Counted from the first letter of the stretch, positions 15,291 through 23,845 are shown. The stretch is DNA of 64,000 nucleotides from Rufibacter radiotolerans (GCF_001078055.1 NZ_CP010777.1:4307001-4371000), one strand, 5' to 3'. Notes: generated from the sequence alone by a model not told the origin. Made by a program: numbers and translations.

Positions 15291-16337
15291 TTAGTCCATC
15301 ACGTAAGGATAGTTTTTCTCTACGTAAATGTCTGTGTATAATTCTTCTGGCGCCGGGTACGGAGACTTCTCTGCAAACTCTACAGATTCCTGCACCTGGG
15401 CTTTTATTTTGTTGTCTATGGCTTCCAGCTCCTGCTCGGTGGCATACTGGTTCTCCAGAATGGTGAACCGCACGCTCTCAATAGGATCCTGGTTGCGGTA
15501 GCTCTCCAACTCTTCTTTGGTACGGTACTTAGCCGGGTCAGACATGGAGTGGCCTTTGTAGCGGTACGTCCGGAACTCCAGGAAGGTAGGGCCTTCACCG
15601 GCGCGGGCACGCTCAGCGGCGCGGGCTACGGCATCATGCACGTCTTCACAGCGCATGGCGTTCACGGCCTCAGACGGCATGTCATAGGCCAGACCCAGTT
15701 TGTAGAGCTCGGTTACGTTAGAGGTACGCTGCACTGAGGTACCCATGGCATAACCGTTGTTCTCTACCACAAAGATGGCAGGCAGTTTCCAGAGCATGGC
15801 CATGTTAAAGGCCTCATGCAAAGCACCCTGGCGTACGGCGCCGTCACCCATGTAAGTGATGGACACGTTGCCGGTCTTGTTGTATTTCTCTGCGAAGGCT
15901 AAACCTGCACCCATAGGAACCTGCGCCCCTACAATACCGTGGCCGCCCACAAAATTCACCTCTTTGTCAAAAATGTGCATGGAACCGCCTTTGCCTTTAG
16001 AGCAACCGGTGGCTTTGGCGTACAGCTCGGCCATGACGGCGTTCGGCGAGGTGCCCAGCCCTAGCGGGTGCGCGTGGTCACGGTAGGCCGTGATCCATTT
16101 ATCGTCTTTGGTAAGGGCGGTAATGGCACCGGCGGCACAGGCTTCCTGGCCAATGTAGAGGTGGCAAAAGCCTTTTATCTTCTGCTGGCCGTATAACTGA
16201 CCGGCTTTCTCCTCAAATTTGCGCATGAGCTGCATCATCTCATACCAGCGCAGGTAAGTCTCTTTTGAAAATGCTGGGGCAGCGTTTACCTTTGCCTTTT
16301 TCGCATCTTTTGTCTTCGCTGCTTTCGTCTCCGCCAT
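15291..16337 (-). CDS. pdhA: Pyruvate dehydrogenase E1 component, alpha subunit, 348 aa
   Basis: The alpha subunit of the thiamine-diphosphate-dependent E1 enzyme that decarboxylates pyruvate to feed acetyl-CoA synthesis. Visible motifs: GFCHLYIGQEA, DHAHPLGLG, GGHGIVGAQVPMGAGLAFA, the thiamine-diphosphate motif GDGAVRQGALHEAFNMA ending in VENNGYAMGTSV, and the phosphorylation-loop region RYKGHSMSDPAKYR. A lysine/alanine-rich N-terminal extension precedes the family start. ATG 16337 (MAETKAAK) is chosen over a TTG at 16367. The beta subunit is not adjacent. It diverges from recF. Confidence 0.94.
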   Translation of the reverse strand: MAETKAAKTKDAKKAKVNAAPAFSKETYLRWYEMMQLMRKFEEKAGQLYGQQKIKGFCHLYIGQEACAAGAITALTKDDKWITAYRDHAHPLGLGTSPNAVMAELYAKATGCSKGKGGSMHIFDKEVNFVGGHGIVGAQVPMGAGLAFAEKYNKTGNVSITYMGDGAVRQGALHEAFNMAMLWKLPAIFVVENNGYAMGTSVQRTSNVTELYKLGLAYDMPSEAVNAMRCEDVHDAVARAAERARAGEGPTFLEFRTYRYKGHSMSDPAKYRTKEELESYRNQDPIESVRFTILENQYATEQELEAIDNKIKAQVQESVEFAEKSPYPAPEELYTDIYVEKNYPYVMD

Positions 16338-16392
16338 ACTATTGGTTTGTTCGTAAGGGTTATTCAAGGAATATGGGAGCTTGCCTACACGC

Positions 16393-16410
16393 TAAATCTA
16401 GGTAGATTTA
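16393..16410. promoter_or_regulatory. 18-bp palindrome in the pdhA-recF divergent region
   Basis: TAAATCTA-GG-TAGATTTA has perfect 8-bp arms and on each strand contains TAGATTTA, one base off the TAnnTTTG -7 consensus. It is a candidate shared promoter or operator for both divergent genes. Confidence 0.45.
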
Positions 16411-16475
16411 ATGCCCGGTTGGCTCCGTAAGGTATTCTAACATGCGAAATTAAGTAAAAATCTTCAAACAAGTTC

Positions 16476-17591
16476 ATGCTCCTCGAAAATCTACACCTTC
16501 TCCACTTCAAGAATTACGAGGAAGCCACCTTGCCTTTTTCAACGCACATCAATTGCTTTATAGGCGACAACGGCAGCGGCAAAACCAACCTGCTGGACGC
16601 CATCCATTACCTTTCGCTCACCAAAAGCGCGTTTACGGCCTCAGACCTGCAGAACATAAAGGAGGGCGAGGACTATTTTATAGTGCGGGGCCGGTTCAAA
16701 ACCCAGGAGAAAGTGAGCGCGGTGCAGTGCTACCTCAAGGCGGGCCAAAAGAAGATCATCACGCTTAATAAGACGCCCTATGAGCGTGTGAGCGAGCACG
16801 TGGGCCAGTTCCCAGTGGTCTTGATTTCGCCCTATGACACCGACCTGATCAGGGAAGGCAGCGAGGAGCGCCGCAAGTTCTTTGACGCCCTCATGGCCCA
16901 GTTGGACCATTCTTACCTGGACCTGCTCATTCAGTACACCTACATTCTAAAGCAACGCAACTCCCTGCTCAAGCACTTCGCTGAGAAAAACTACATGGAC
17001 CGCGAGTACCTGCAGGTGCTGGATGAGCAGCTCATGCCGCTGGGCACGGAGTTGAGCATCAGGCGGGCTGCGTTCCTGGAGACCTTTGAGCTGGTTTTCC
17101 AGCGCCACTACCACCACCTGTCTGATTCCTCTGAGGTAGTCACCCTGGATTACCAGAGCCAGTTGGTGCGGCAGAACTACGCTTACCTGCTGGACCAGAG
17201 CCAGCGCAAGGACCTGCTGCTGCAGCGCACTACCGTGGGCCCGCACAAAGACGACTTTGTGTTCTTGATGGATAACCGGAGTGTGAAGAACTTCGGGTCA
17301 CAGGGGCAGCAGAAAAGCTATGTGATTGCGCTCAAGCTGGCCCAGTTTGAGGTGCTTTCCCTTCAAAAGGGCCAGAAACCGCTACTGCTCTTAGATGACA
17401 TCTTTGACCGGCTGGACCAGAAACGGATCACCAAACTCATGCAACTGGTCGCGGATAACACCTTCGGGCAGATTTTTTTGACAGATACCCACTTGGAACG
17501 TACCGACAAGATCCTGCGCCCGCTCTCAGACAACATCCGGAGGTTCAGGATAGCTGAGGGCACGGCGGAGACGATTGATGATGAGGGGTAG
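16476..17591 (+). CDS. recF: DNA replication/repair protein RecF, 371 aa
   Basis: An SMC-like ATPase that loads RecA at gaps with RecO and RecR. It has the Walker A GDNGSGKTNLL near residue 30, the RecF segment PFSTHINCFIGDNGSGK, LISPYDTDLIREGSEERRKFFD, and the C-terminal signature FGSQGQQKSYVIALKLAQ with Walker B LLLLDDIFDRLD. Length is normal. It starts at ATG 16476. A lipoprotein gene and a DciA-like DUF721 gene follow on the same strand; recF next to DUF721 is a recurrent neighbourhood in Bacteroidota. Confidence 0.97.
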   Translation: MLLENLHLLHFKNYEEATLPFSTHINCFIGDNGSGKTNLLDAIHYLSLTKSAFTASDLQNIKEGEDYFIVRGRFKTQEKVSAVQCYLKAGQKKIITLNKTPYERVSEHVGQFPVVLISPYDTDLIREGSEERRKFFDALMAQLDHSYLDLLIQYTYILKQRNSLLKHFAEKNYMDREYLQVLDEQLMPLGTELSIRRAAFLETFELVFQRHYHHLSDSSEVVTLDYQSQLVRQNYAYLLDQSQRKDLLLQRTTVGPHKDDFVFLMDNRSVKNFGSQGQQKSYVIALKLAQFEVLSLQKGQKPLLLLDDIFDRLDQKRITKLMQLVADNTFGQIFLTDTHLERTDKILRPLSDNIRRFRIAEGTAETIDDEG

Positions 17592-17617
17592 TTGTTGGTT
17601 GGCATTCATTTGAAAGT

Positions 17618-17926
17618 ATGAAATCAGTAGTTCTTATTGTTTCAATCTTCATCTTTTCCTCTTGTGAGTACAGAGAAGTAAAATACTCTGGTTTAAATGA
17701 CTTAGTGGCAGGAGTTCAACAGGTCGTACTTTATGATAATGGTGAATTTTACTTAGTGCTTAGTCTTGGGGGAACAGAAGGAACCTATGAAATCAAAAAT
17801 GACACTGTGCATCTTGTCTACACTGATAAACCTGAAAATTGGCCAGACAAACTATTAATAACTGACAACTACTTTATCACCATAAATAGCAACAGCTCAA
17901 TAAAACCAATAAGAATCAGAAGGTAA
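17618..17926 (+). CDS. Small lipoprotein of unknown function, 102 aa
   Basis: A lipoprotein signal (MKSVVLIVSIFIFSSC, lipobox FSSC) is followed by about 85 residues with beta-strand character (VVLYDNGEFYLVLSLGG, TYEIKNDTVHLVYTDKP). I recognise no family. Its codons are clearly richer in A and T than those of recF and DUF721 beside it (AAT, AAA, TTA, ATA are frequent), which suggests a different history. It starts 26 bases after the recF stop. A short palindrome follows its stop by six bases. Confidence 0.7.
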   Translation: MKSVVLIVSIFIFSSCEYREVKYSGLNDLVAGVQQVVLYDNGEFYLVLSLGGTEGTYEIKNDTVHLVYTDKPENWPDKLLITDNYFITINSNSSIKPIRIRR

Positions 17927-17932
17927 TTCGCC

Positions 17933-17956
17933 CTTGTTGGTGTTCTCACCAACAAG
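17933..17956. repeat. Short palindrome family B, copy 1
   Basis: Perfect 10-bp arms CTTGTTGGTG and CACCAACAAG with loop TTCT, six bases after a stop codon. A second copy occurs inverted at 23972-23995. Confidence 0.8.
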
Positions 17957-17982
17957 CACCTTAGCTATCCATTAAGTAAAAC

Positions 17983-18022
17983 CCGTTTCAAGCCTGTTTT
18001 CCCAAAACCAGCCCCAAAACAG
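17983..18022. repeat. Dispersed palindrome (family A), copy 4
   Basis: CCGTTTCAAGCCTGTTTT faces AAAACCAGCCCCAAAACAG, in the spacer before the DUF721 gene. It is more degenerate than most copies. Confidence 0.7.
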
Positions 18023-18087
18023 AAAGTGCATAACCCCGTTTATAAATGGGGATAACCTGGTGGGTAAATTCATTTGCCGCAAGACCG

Positions 18088-18116
18088 TTTGGCAGCCCGC
18101 AAATCACCTAACTTTG
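18088..18116 (+). promoter_or_regulatory. Complete TTTG / TAnnTTTG promoter of the DUF721 gene
   Basis: TTTG at 18088-18091, 17 bases of spacer, then TAACTTTG at 18109-18116. Both boxes match the Bacteroidota consensus exactly. The predicted start leaves a leader of about 28 nt. Confidence 0.7.
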
Positions 18117-18149
18117 ACCCATTCACAAGCCCATTAGACCCCACCTACC

Positions 18150-18470
18150 ATGCGTCCGCTTAACCCCAGAAGTCCGTTTATGCGCAAAGCCGATACTATC
18201 TCCATCAAAGACAGTATTGATGCCATGCTGAAGGCGTATAAACTCAACGGAAAGCTGAGTGAGATGCAGTTGGTGAGTTCCTGGGAGAAGATCATGGGCA
18301 AGGCCATATCTATGAAAACTCAGGAGGTGTTTGTGCGCAACCGCAAGTTGTACGTGCGCCTAACCTCGGCCCCGCTCAAGCACGAGCTCAACATGGCCAA
18401 AGGAAAAGTCATGGCCCTGATTAACGCCGAAGTAGGCGAGCAAGTCATTGACGACGTGATCTTTCTGTAA
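18150..18470 (+). CDS. DUF721 (DciA-like) protein, 106 aa
   Basis: DUF721 proteins include DciA, the ancestral loader of the replicative helicase. The sequence has the expected core: SIKDSIDAMLKAYKLNGKLSEMQLVSSWEKIMG, then a KH-like part (YVRLTSAPLKHELNMAKGKVMALINAEVGEQVIDDVIFL). The length matches the short single-domain forms. The proximity to recF supports a replication role, which remains inference. It has its own promoter rather than depending on recF transcription. An upstream ATG at 18150 gives MRPLNPRSPF; ATG 18180 (MRKAD) is a possible alternative. Confidence 0.85.
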   Translation: MRPLNPRSPFMRKADTISIKDSIDAMLKAYKLNGKLSEMQLVSSWEKIMGKAISMKTQEVFVRNRKLYVRLTSAPLKHELNMAKGKVMALINAEVGEQVIDDVIFL

Positions 18471-18506
18471 ATCTCCCCAAAATTCTGATACCGGTAAGGA
18501 TTAGTT

Positions 18507-18545
18507 CGTTTTAGGCCGCTTTGCGTAAAAAAGGCTTAGAACCGG
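18507..18545. repeat. Dispersed palindrome (family A), copy 5
   Basis: CGTTTTAGGCC and GGCTTAGAACCGG arms around CTTTGCGTAAAA, just upstream of the DUF1003 gene. Confidence 0.7.
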
Positions 18546-18557
18546 CCATAAATCCTT

Positions 18558-19271
18558 ATGTCTACAGATCTCTCGCCATCTGAAGTTTGCCAGATCACGG
18601 GTAAGCGACTTCCGCTAAGCCAGCTCATGCCGGCCAACGCGGTTCGGGAGCCTTTGGTCAAGCTCATCTTGCGCGATCACCCCACCTGGAACCCCAACGG
18701 GTATATCTCTATGCAGGAACTCAACAAGTACCGCACTGCCTTTGTGGAAGATGTGCTGGAGGAGGAGTTCGGGAAACTGACCCAGTTGGAGAAAGAGGTG
18801 GTGACCAGCATCAGCCAGAATGAGCTGCTCTCCAAAAACCTGGAGACCGAGTACACCGGCCAGCTTTCTTTGGGCGAGCGCCTCGCTGATAAGATTGCCT
18901 CGTTTGGCGGGAGCTGGCGCTTCATCCTTCTTTTCCTGGGCTTTCTGGCCCTCTGGATGACGGTGAACGTGATCGCTTTCTTCGGGCGACCCTTTGACCC
19001 CTTCCCCTTTATTCTGCTCAACCTTATTTTGTCTTCCATTGCCGCCCTGCAGGCTCCGGTGATCATGATGAGCCAGAACCGCCAGGAAGAAAAAGACCGC
19101 CTGCGGGCCGAGCATGACTACCAGATCAACCTCAAAGCCGAACTGGAGATACGCCAGCTGCACGAGAAAATTGACCACCTGCTCATGCAACAGGGCCACC
19201 GCCTGTTTCAGATCCAGCAGATACAGATGGAGCTGCTCAATGAGATAAACGAGCGGCTGCAGAAAGAATAA
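18558..19271 (+). CDS. DUF1003 membrane protein, 237 aa
   Basis: An N-terminal soluble segment with a small cysteine-containing head (EVCQITGKRLPLSQLM) precedes the DUF1003 domain: ADKIASFGGSWRFILLF, then GFLALWMTVNVIAFF and FDPFPFILLNLILSSIAALQAPVIMMSQNRQ, which make two membrane spans. The C-terminal 60 residues form a coiled coil (EKDRLRAEHDYQINLKAELEI). The function is unknown. DUF1003 proteins with this head and tail are widespread. Confidence 0.88.
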   Translation: MSTDLSPSEVCQITGKRLPLSQLMPANAVREPLVKLILRDHPTWNPNGYISMQELNKYRTAFVEDVLEEEFGKLTQLEKEVVTSISQNELLSKNLETEYTGQLSLGERLADKIASFGGSWRFILLFLGFLALWMTVNVIAFFGRPFDPFPFILLNLILSSIAALQAPVIMMSQNRQEEKDRLRAEHDYQINLKAELEIRQLHEKIDHLLMQQGHRLFQIQQIQMELLNEINERLQKE

Positions 19272-19358
19272 GACCGGCGCCGCCGCCTGGCCCAAGGGCC
19301 GATGGTTGGGGAAGTTTCTGTTTTTGGCTTACTTTTAGCAAAACAGCGTCAAAACGCC

Positions 19359-19934
19359 ATGCACCAACCCATCCCAGAACCAGAGCTTTTCCGGCCCGTC
19401 TCCCATTCCCGCACCACCCTCACCGAGCTGATGATCCCCAGCTACGCCAACTTCGGCGGTAAAATACACGGGGGCATTCTGCTCTCCCTCATGGACAAAG
19501 TAGCCTATGCCTGCGCCGCCAAGCACGCCGGCAATTACTGCGTGACGGTAACGGTAGACGGGGTGAATTTTCTGCAGCCCGTAGAGGTAGGCGAACTGGT
19601 CAGCCTCATGGCCTCCATCAATTATGTGGGGAACACCTCGCTGCTGGTAGGCATTAAGGTCATTGCCGAGAACGTGAAGTCAGGCACGGTTAAGCACACC
19701 AATACCTCTTACTTTACCATGGTGGCCAAGGGCGAAGACGACAAACCCACCAAAGTACCCGGCCTGCTCCTGGAAACCCCCGAAGACGCCCGCCGCTTTA
19801 TTGAAGCCCTGCAGCGCAAAGAAATAAAAGCCCGCTCTGAGCAGGAGTTCAAAGAGATCAAGACCCACCTGGAGCTACGCCAGAACATTGCGGCTCTGGT
19901 AGGTCAGCGGTGCCAACTGGCCTTTGCACTATAA
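19359..19934 (+). CDS. Acyl-CoA thioesterase, hotdog fold (BFIT/YciA-like), 191 aa
   Basis: These enzymes hydrolyse acyl-CoA thioesters. The hotdog signature is clear: MIPSYANFGGKIHGGILLSLMDKVAYACAAKHAG and VDGVNFLQPVEVGELVSLMASINYVGNTSL. The C-terminal 60 residues form a helical extension not needed for the fold. The start is set at ATG 19359 (MHQPIPEPE), which matches the family; an in-frame ATG at 19302 would add 19 atypical residues. A perfect palindrome copy follows the stop. Confidence 0.88.
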   Translation: MHQPIPEPELFRPVSHSRTTLTELMIPSYANFGGKIHGGILLSLMDKVAYACAAKHAGNYCVTVTVDGVNFLQPVEVGELVSLMASINYVGNTSLLVGIKVIAENVKSGTVKHTNTSYFTMVAKGEDDKPTKVPGLLLETPEDARRFIEALQRKEIKARSEQEFKEIKTHLELRQNIAALVGQRCQLAFAL

Positions 19935-19935
19935 A

Positions 19936-19974
19936 CCGTTTCGGGCCTGTTTTTTGAAAACAGGCCCGAAACGG
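19936..19974. repeat. Dispersed palindrome (family A), copy 6, perfect arms
   Basis: CCGTTTCGGGCCTGTTTT and AAAACAGGCCCGAAACGG pair without a mismatch around TTG. It directly follows the thioesterase stop and could terminate it, although no long T tract follows. Confidence 0.9.
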
Positions 19975-20050
19975 AATTTGTCTAACAATAATCTTTAAGT
20001 GGATAATTCTAGGTGGCTGCCCATTTTTCCACAGCTTTACCCGTGGAAAA

Positions 20051-20743
20051 CTAAACCGTAAAGTAACTTTCCAGCTGCTGAAGCGTGGTTTCGTCTGTTT
20101 TCATGTCTTCCACTATCTTCCCTTTCTCTAATAGCACAATGCGATCGCAGACTTCAATTACGTGGCTAAGGTCATGACTGGAAATAAACAGGGTCATGCC
20201 CTGGCGTTTTAGGTCTTTGAGCAGGTTCTTGAGGCGTATCTGCGAACTGGGGTCCAGGTTAGCGAAGGGTTCATCCAGGATGAGCAGCTCAGGGTCAGAC
20301 ATGACGGCGGCGGCCACCCCTACCTTTTTCTGGTTTCCCTTAGAGAAGTCTCTGATATACTTGCGCTGCCCCAGAATCTCGCCGTTGAAGAAATCGCTGA
20401 AGCGGTCCAGAAAGGCCTGGATATCGCCGGGCGTGAGGCCGTTCAGTTTGCCAATGAAGTTGAAGTACTCCTCGGGGGTAAGGTAGTCAATCAGGAAGCC
20501 TTCGTCCAGGTGCGAGCCGGTGTACTGTTTCCAGTCTTCGGTGGCGCGCACGTTCTCGCCTTTGCTGAATACCTCGCCTTTGGTGGGCCTGATCAAATCC
20601 AGAATCATCCGGAAGAAAGTGGTCTTGCCGGCGCCATTGTTGCCTACCAACCCTACGGTTTCGCCGGGCTGTACCACCAGGGCCGGAATATTCACTACCG
20701 TTACGCCGTTGTAGTTCTTTTGGAGGTCGCGTACTTCTATCAT
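20051..20743 (-). CDS. ABC transporter ATP-binding protein, 230 aa
   Basis: The nucleotide-binding subunit of an ABC exporter. Walker A GNNGAGKTTFF near residue 38, the Q-loop region, signature FSKGNQKKVGVAAAVMSDP in place of the usual LSGGQ, Walker B LLILDEPFANLDP, and a switch His in SSHDLSHV. The start is taken as ATG 20743 (MIEVRDLQKNYNG); the frame continues upstream without family resemblance. The next gene upstream on the same strand encodes a DUF5687 membrane protein, its likely permease partner. Confidence 0.92.
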   Translation of the reverse strand: MIEVRDLQKNYNGVTVVNIPALVVQPGETVGLVGNNGAGKTTFFRMILDLIRPTKGEVFSKGENVRATEDWKQYTGSHLDEGFLIDYLTPEEYFNFIGKLNGLTPGDIQAFLDRFSDFFNGEILGQRKYIRDFSKGNQKKVGVAAAVMSDPELLILDEPFANLDPSSQIRLKNLLKDLKRQGMTLFISSHDLSHVIEVCDRIVLLEKGKIVEDMKTDETTLQQLESYFTV

Positions 20744-20852
20744 ATGGTTATTTTTTAGACACAAGAACCAGGTGCCAAACACCATACCCTTATGTGGTTT
20801 TAACTTCTTTTACCTGTAGCCAACTAGCTACCTTTTACAATTTCCCTTATAG

Positions 20853-22340
20853 CTATATCTGCCGGTAGCCGGCGGCAATGGTGTATTTCTCCTGCTGGAA
20901 ACGCTTTACTACCACGCCCAGCAACTGCTTATGAAACAGGAAACCCAGAAGACCCGCCACGGCTAGCGCCGCTATGCCCCACCAGGGGTTACCTAATAAG
21001 GAGAAGGCGAAATAAAGGAGGATGGGCAGTAACATGGCAGGCAGCATCATGATGAACTGTGAGGCCCCCACGCCCTGCCAATTGAAAGAGGCGCTTTTGC
21101 TCAGGTCAATCCGTTTCTTGTTGTAGGTGCTCAGGTACAGCACCACAAAGGTGTTAATGCCAATGTTGTACAGAAAGCAGGCCGTGTTTATCAACATGAT
21201 CTTGCCGCCAGCAGCAGGCATTAAGCCGTACAACAGCGTCACCAGATAGGCCACGGTGCAGGCGGGCACAAACATCCAGAACTTGCCCAGATAGAACGTA
21301 TAGGGGCTCAGGCGCTTGGTGAGCAGGGCATCAAAATGGGCACTTTGCCAGCCCGGCACAAACTGTCCGTAGCTCAGCATCATGAACCCCGTCATGAAAA
21401 TGCCTGGGAAAATGAGCATGGCAAAGCCGTTTGTGTAGATTTTGTTAGTGTAAAAAAGGAAGCCGTACGCCATGAAGAGAACCGCCATGAGGATGGTGGA
21501 TTTGGGCCGTTTATGGCGCATGATCAGCTTCAGCTCCAGTCCAATCAAAGTGCCTAACTCCCCAAACCGCTGCAGGAACCCAATCTCAGAGGAATCACCC
21601 ACTTTAGCGGCTTTTCTAATGCGCATTTCCTCTGGGTACGTGTGTGCCACCAGGAACCGGTAGTTGAGCAGATACACGGCCACCAGCAGAACCAAGGGCA
21701 CCAGTACCCATACCGCGTTGGTGCCTAAGGCATTGAAAAATGCCCCGGAGGCCGCTCCCAATGAGATATAACCCAGGTAATTAATGGCAGCCAAGGCCAC
21801 TACGGCCAGCAGGAAACCACCCGTCACAAAGGGCTTTTCCACCAATTGGCGTTTGAAATACAGTGTTAAGTAGTTGTTGACCAGCGTGAGCAGGAAAAGG
21901 CCCGCCACCCAACTCCAGGCGCCACCCAGCCCGTATACCTCAGGCAACAGTTTCAGGGCGAAGGGAATGAACAACAGCAGCGGCAGGAAATTGAACAGGC
22001 TGGAGAGGGATTTCCAGAGCACAAAATGCACTAGCTTGCTTTTACCCACTGGCAGGTGCAGATACGGCTGAATGCCCAGCACCGGCAGTTCCTGCATCAG
22101 AAACCTGAAGCCCAGGTCAAAAAGGAAATAATAAAGCAGCACCCTGTTCACTAATTCCACCGGGTCCTCATCGGGCCAGCCGGCCTCCAGAATCTTGTCC
22201 AGGAACAGGCTGAGGAGCACCACATAGGACAGCAGCAGCAGTATGAAAAACCCCAGAACCAGGTTAATGGCCAGGTTCTTCTGCCACACCGATGACCGGG
22301 TGGATTCTTTCCATTGGTGCGAGAGCAGTAATCTGATCAT
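20853..22340 (-). CDS. DUF5687 membrane protein, probable ABC permease, 495 aa
   Basis: A polytopic membrane protein of about 12 hydrophobic segments, starting MIRLLLSHQWKESTRSSVWQ, a beginning typical of DUF5687 proteins. Characteristic parts: YFLFDLGFRFLMQELPVLG and PYLHLPVGKSKLVHFVLWKS near the first third. These proteins are found beside ABC ATPases in Bacteroidota, as here (110 bases apart, same strand), and resemble ABC-2 exporter subunits. The substrate is unknown. ATG 22340 is chosen over an upstream ATG at 22388. Confidence 0.85.
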   Translation of the reverse strand: MIRLLLSHQWKESTRSSVWQKNLAINLVLGFFILLLLSYVVLLSLFLDKILEAGWPDEDPVELVNRVLLYYFLFDLGFRFLMQELPVLGIQPYLHLPVGKSKLVHFVLWKSLSSLFNFLPLLLFIPFALKLLPEVYGLGGAWSWVAGLFLLTLVNNYLTLYFKRQLVEKPFVTGGFLLAVVALAAINYLGYISLGAASGAFFNALGTNAVWVLVPLVLLVAVYLLNYRFLVAHTYPEEMRIRKAAKVGDSSEIGFLQRFGELGTLIGLELKLIMRHKRPKSTILMAVLFMAYGFLFYTNKIYTNGFAMLIFPGIFMTGFMMLSYGQFVPGWQSAHFDALLTKRLSPYTFYLGKFWMFVPACTVAYLVTLLYGLMPAAGGKIMLINTACFLYNIGINTFVVLYLSTYNKKRIDLSKSASFNWQGVGASQFIMMLPAMLLPILLYFAFSLLGNPWWGIAALAVAGLLGFLFHKQLLGVVVKRFQQEKYTIAAGYRQI

Positions 22341-22463
22341 AGGGCGCTTTATAGGAATCACTAATACCAGATTAGTAAGCGGCCTCAATTTTTTATTACA
22401 GCCTTTGCGCTATTTTATTTTCTGTTGCCTACCTGAAAACCTGCTTTTTACCGCCCTGGCCCA

Positions 22464-22502
22464 TAAAAAAACGTCCCCTTTCCTACTCAGGAAAGGGGAC
22501 GT
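22464..22502 (-). terminator. Intrinsic terminator after the sigma/partner operon
   Basis: Perfect 13-bp stem ACGTCCCCTTTCC with GGAAAGGGGACGT, 6-nt loop; seven T follow on the minus strand. Confidence 0.9.
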
Positions 22503-22506
22503 TGGT

Positions 22507-22544
22507 GTTTTAAGCATGTTTTTTGTAAAACGGCCCTAAAACGC
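22507..22544. repeat. Dispersed palindrome (family A), copy 7
   Basis: GTTTTAAGCATGTTTT and AAAACGGCCCTAAAAC arms, abutting the preceding terminator. Confidence 0.75.
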
Positions 22545-22587
22545 ATTTGTCAATTGCAATGGCTTTCAGGAGCAGATGCTTTCAAGG

Positions 22588-23226
22588 CTAAGCGGCGGCT
22601 TCCAGGTTCTCCAGTTCGCCATAGGCCTGCTGCAGGGACTTAAGGTGATCCCCGAACATTTTCCTGATGTACCACTTCAAAAAGAAGTAGCCCAGCACCG
22701 CACCAATCACAAACCCTATCACCAGCCTAAGTCCCATCAAATCCCAGGGAAGGTGCGAGATGTTGATGCCCCGCGCCAGTTTCAGGTAGGCCAACTGCCC
22801 GGCAGCCAACCCGATGGGGGCCAGCAGCATATTGGTCCAGAAATACAGTCTGGTAAGCCCGGTGAGCATTTCTATGAGGTTCTTGAGCGTGGCCCTAAGG
22901 TTAGCCGTGGTCACGTTAAGGCTGCGCACATAGGTCAGGCGGGCCCAGAAATACGCCAAAAACGGCAGACACACCACCACTACCACCAGGCACAGCACCC
23001 TAAAGGCCAGGTCTCCGGAAGTAAAGATGGCCCCAGCCCCAAACAGAAGAATGGTCAGTACCTGCACCCCTAGCTCAAAGTAGATGTTCTGCTTCAGTTT
23101 GGTCACAGAATTCTCGGTACGGGCCTTTAACAGGACCGCTATCTGGTTTTCGGTGACCTTGTGCGCCGCCGCCGTCTGGGCGGCGTACGTCTGCCACACG
23201 TCTTTGAGGCTATCTAATTTCATCAT
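22588..23226 (-). CDS. Membrane protein paired with a sigma factor, 212 aa
   Basis: An N-terminal cytoplasmic helix (MMKLDSLKDVWQTYAAQTAAAHKV and onward, about residues 1-45) precedes four hydrophobic segments. Its start overlaps the sigma-factor gene by 17 bases, implying translational coupling. That layout is typical of anti-sigma partners, but I see no zinc-binding HxxxCxxC motif. It could be a membrane anti-sigma of a non-zinc type or a protein of unknown function. ATG 23226 and ATG 23223 are both possible starts. Confidence 0.68.
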   Translation of the reverse strand: MMKLDSLKDVWQTYAAQTAAAHKVTENQIAVLLKARTENSVTKLKQNIYFELGVQVLTILLFGAGAIFTSGDLAFRVLCLVVVVVCLPFLAYFWARLTYVRSLNVTTANLRATLKNLIEMLTGLTRLYFWTNMLLAPIGLAAGQLAYLKLARGINISHLPWDLMGLRLVIGFVIGAVLGYFFLKWYIRKMFGDHLKSLQQAYGELENLEAAA

Positions 23227-23728
23227 ACACCGGCGTTAACAACTTCTCTAGTTTGGCTTTTATTCTATTAAGCTTCACTCCCACATTAGACTTGGTGATA
23301 CCGATAATCTCGGCCATCTCATCATAGGTTTTATCCTCTAAGTACAGCATGACAATGGCTTTCTCTACCTGAGAGAGTTGGTCAATGGCGGCGTAGAGGT
23401 ACTTTATTTTCAATTCATACTCAGCGGAGGTATCCGGCGCGGCCGGAATCTGCAGGTCTGTCTCAGACAAGGACCCATGGTGCGGCCGTCGGCTTTCCTT
23501 CCGGAAACTGGAGACCGCCGTGTTCAGGGCCACCCGGTACATCCAAGTGCTTACTTTAGACTCGTGCTTAAACGTGGGATAGGACTTCCAAAGTTGCAGC
23601 ACAATTTCCTGAAAGAGATCTTTCCGCTCCTCAGGGTCCCGGCAGTACATGCTGCACACCTTATGGATCAGGGCCTGATCCTGGGCAATGAGCTTAATGA
23701 ATTCTGCACGAAGGGCCGGGTTCTCCAC
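23210..23728 (-). CDS. ECF-type sigma-70 family RNA polymerase sigma factor, 172 aa
   Basis: Region 2 is clear (YCRDPEERKDLFQEIVLQLWKSYPTF, ESKVSTWMYRVALNTAVSSFRK) and region 4 has a helix-turn-helix (LSQVEKAIVMLYLEDKTYDEMAEIIGITKSNVGVKLNRIKAKLE). Region 1 and 3 are absent, as in ECF factors. The start is GTG at 23728; no nearby in-frame ATG exists. A membrane protein gene overlaps its 3' end, suggesting envelope-linked control. The target regulon is not visible. Confidence 0.9.
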   Translation of the reverse strand: MENPALRAEFIKLIAQDQALIHKVCSMYCRDPEERKDLFQEIVLQLWKSYPTFKHESKVSTWMYRVALNTAVSSFRKESRRPHHGSLSETDLQIPAAPDTSAEYELKIKYLYAAIDQLSQVEKAIVMLYLEDKTYDEMAEIIGITKSNVGVKLNRIKAKLEKLLTPVYDEIR

Positions 23729-23845
23729 CGTTTTTAAGTTGGGGTTTGGGTATTAGTAGCCAAAGCCACGGGTAAATTACAATTTCCCGGGGAAAACTGC
23801 ACGGGGAAAGGGGGTTTGGAGATACAGGTATGGGCGAGAATTATG

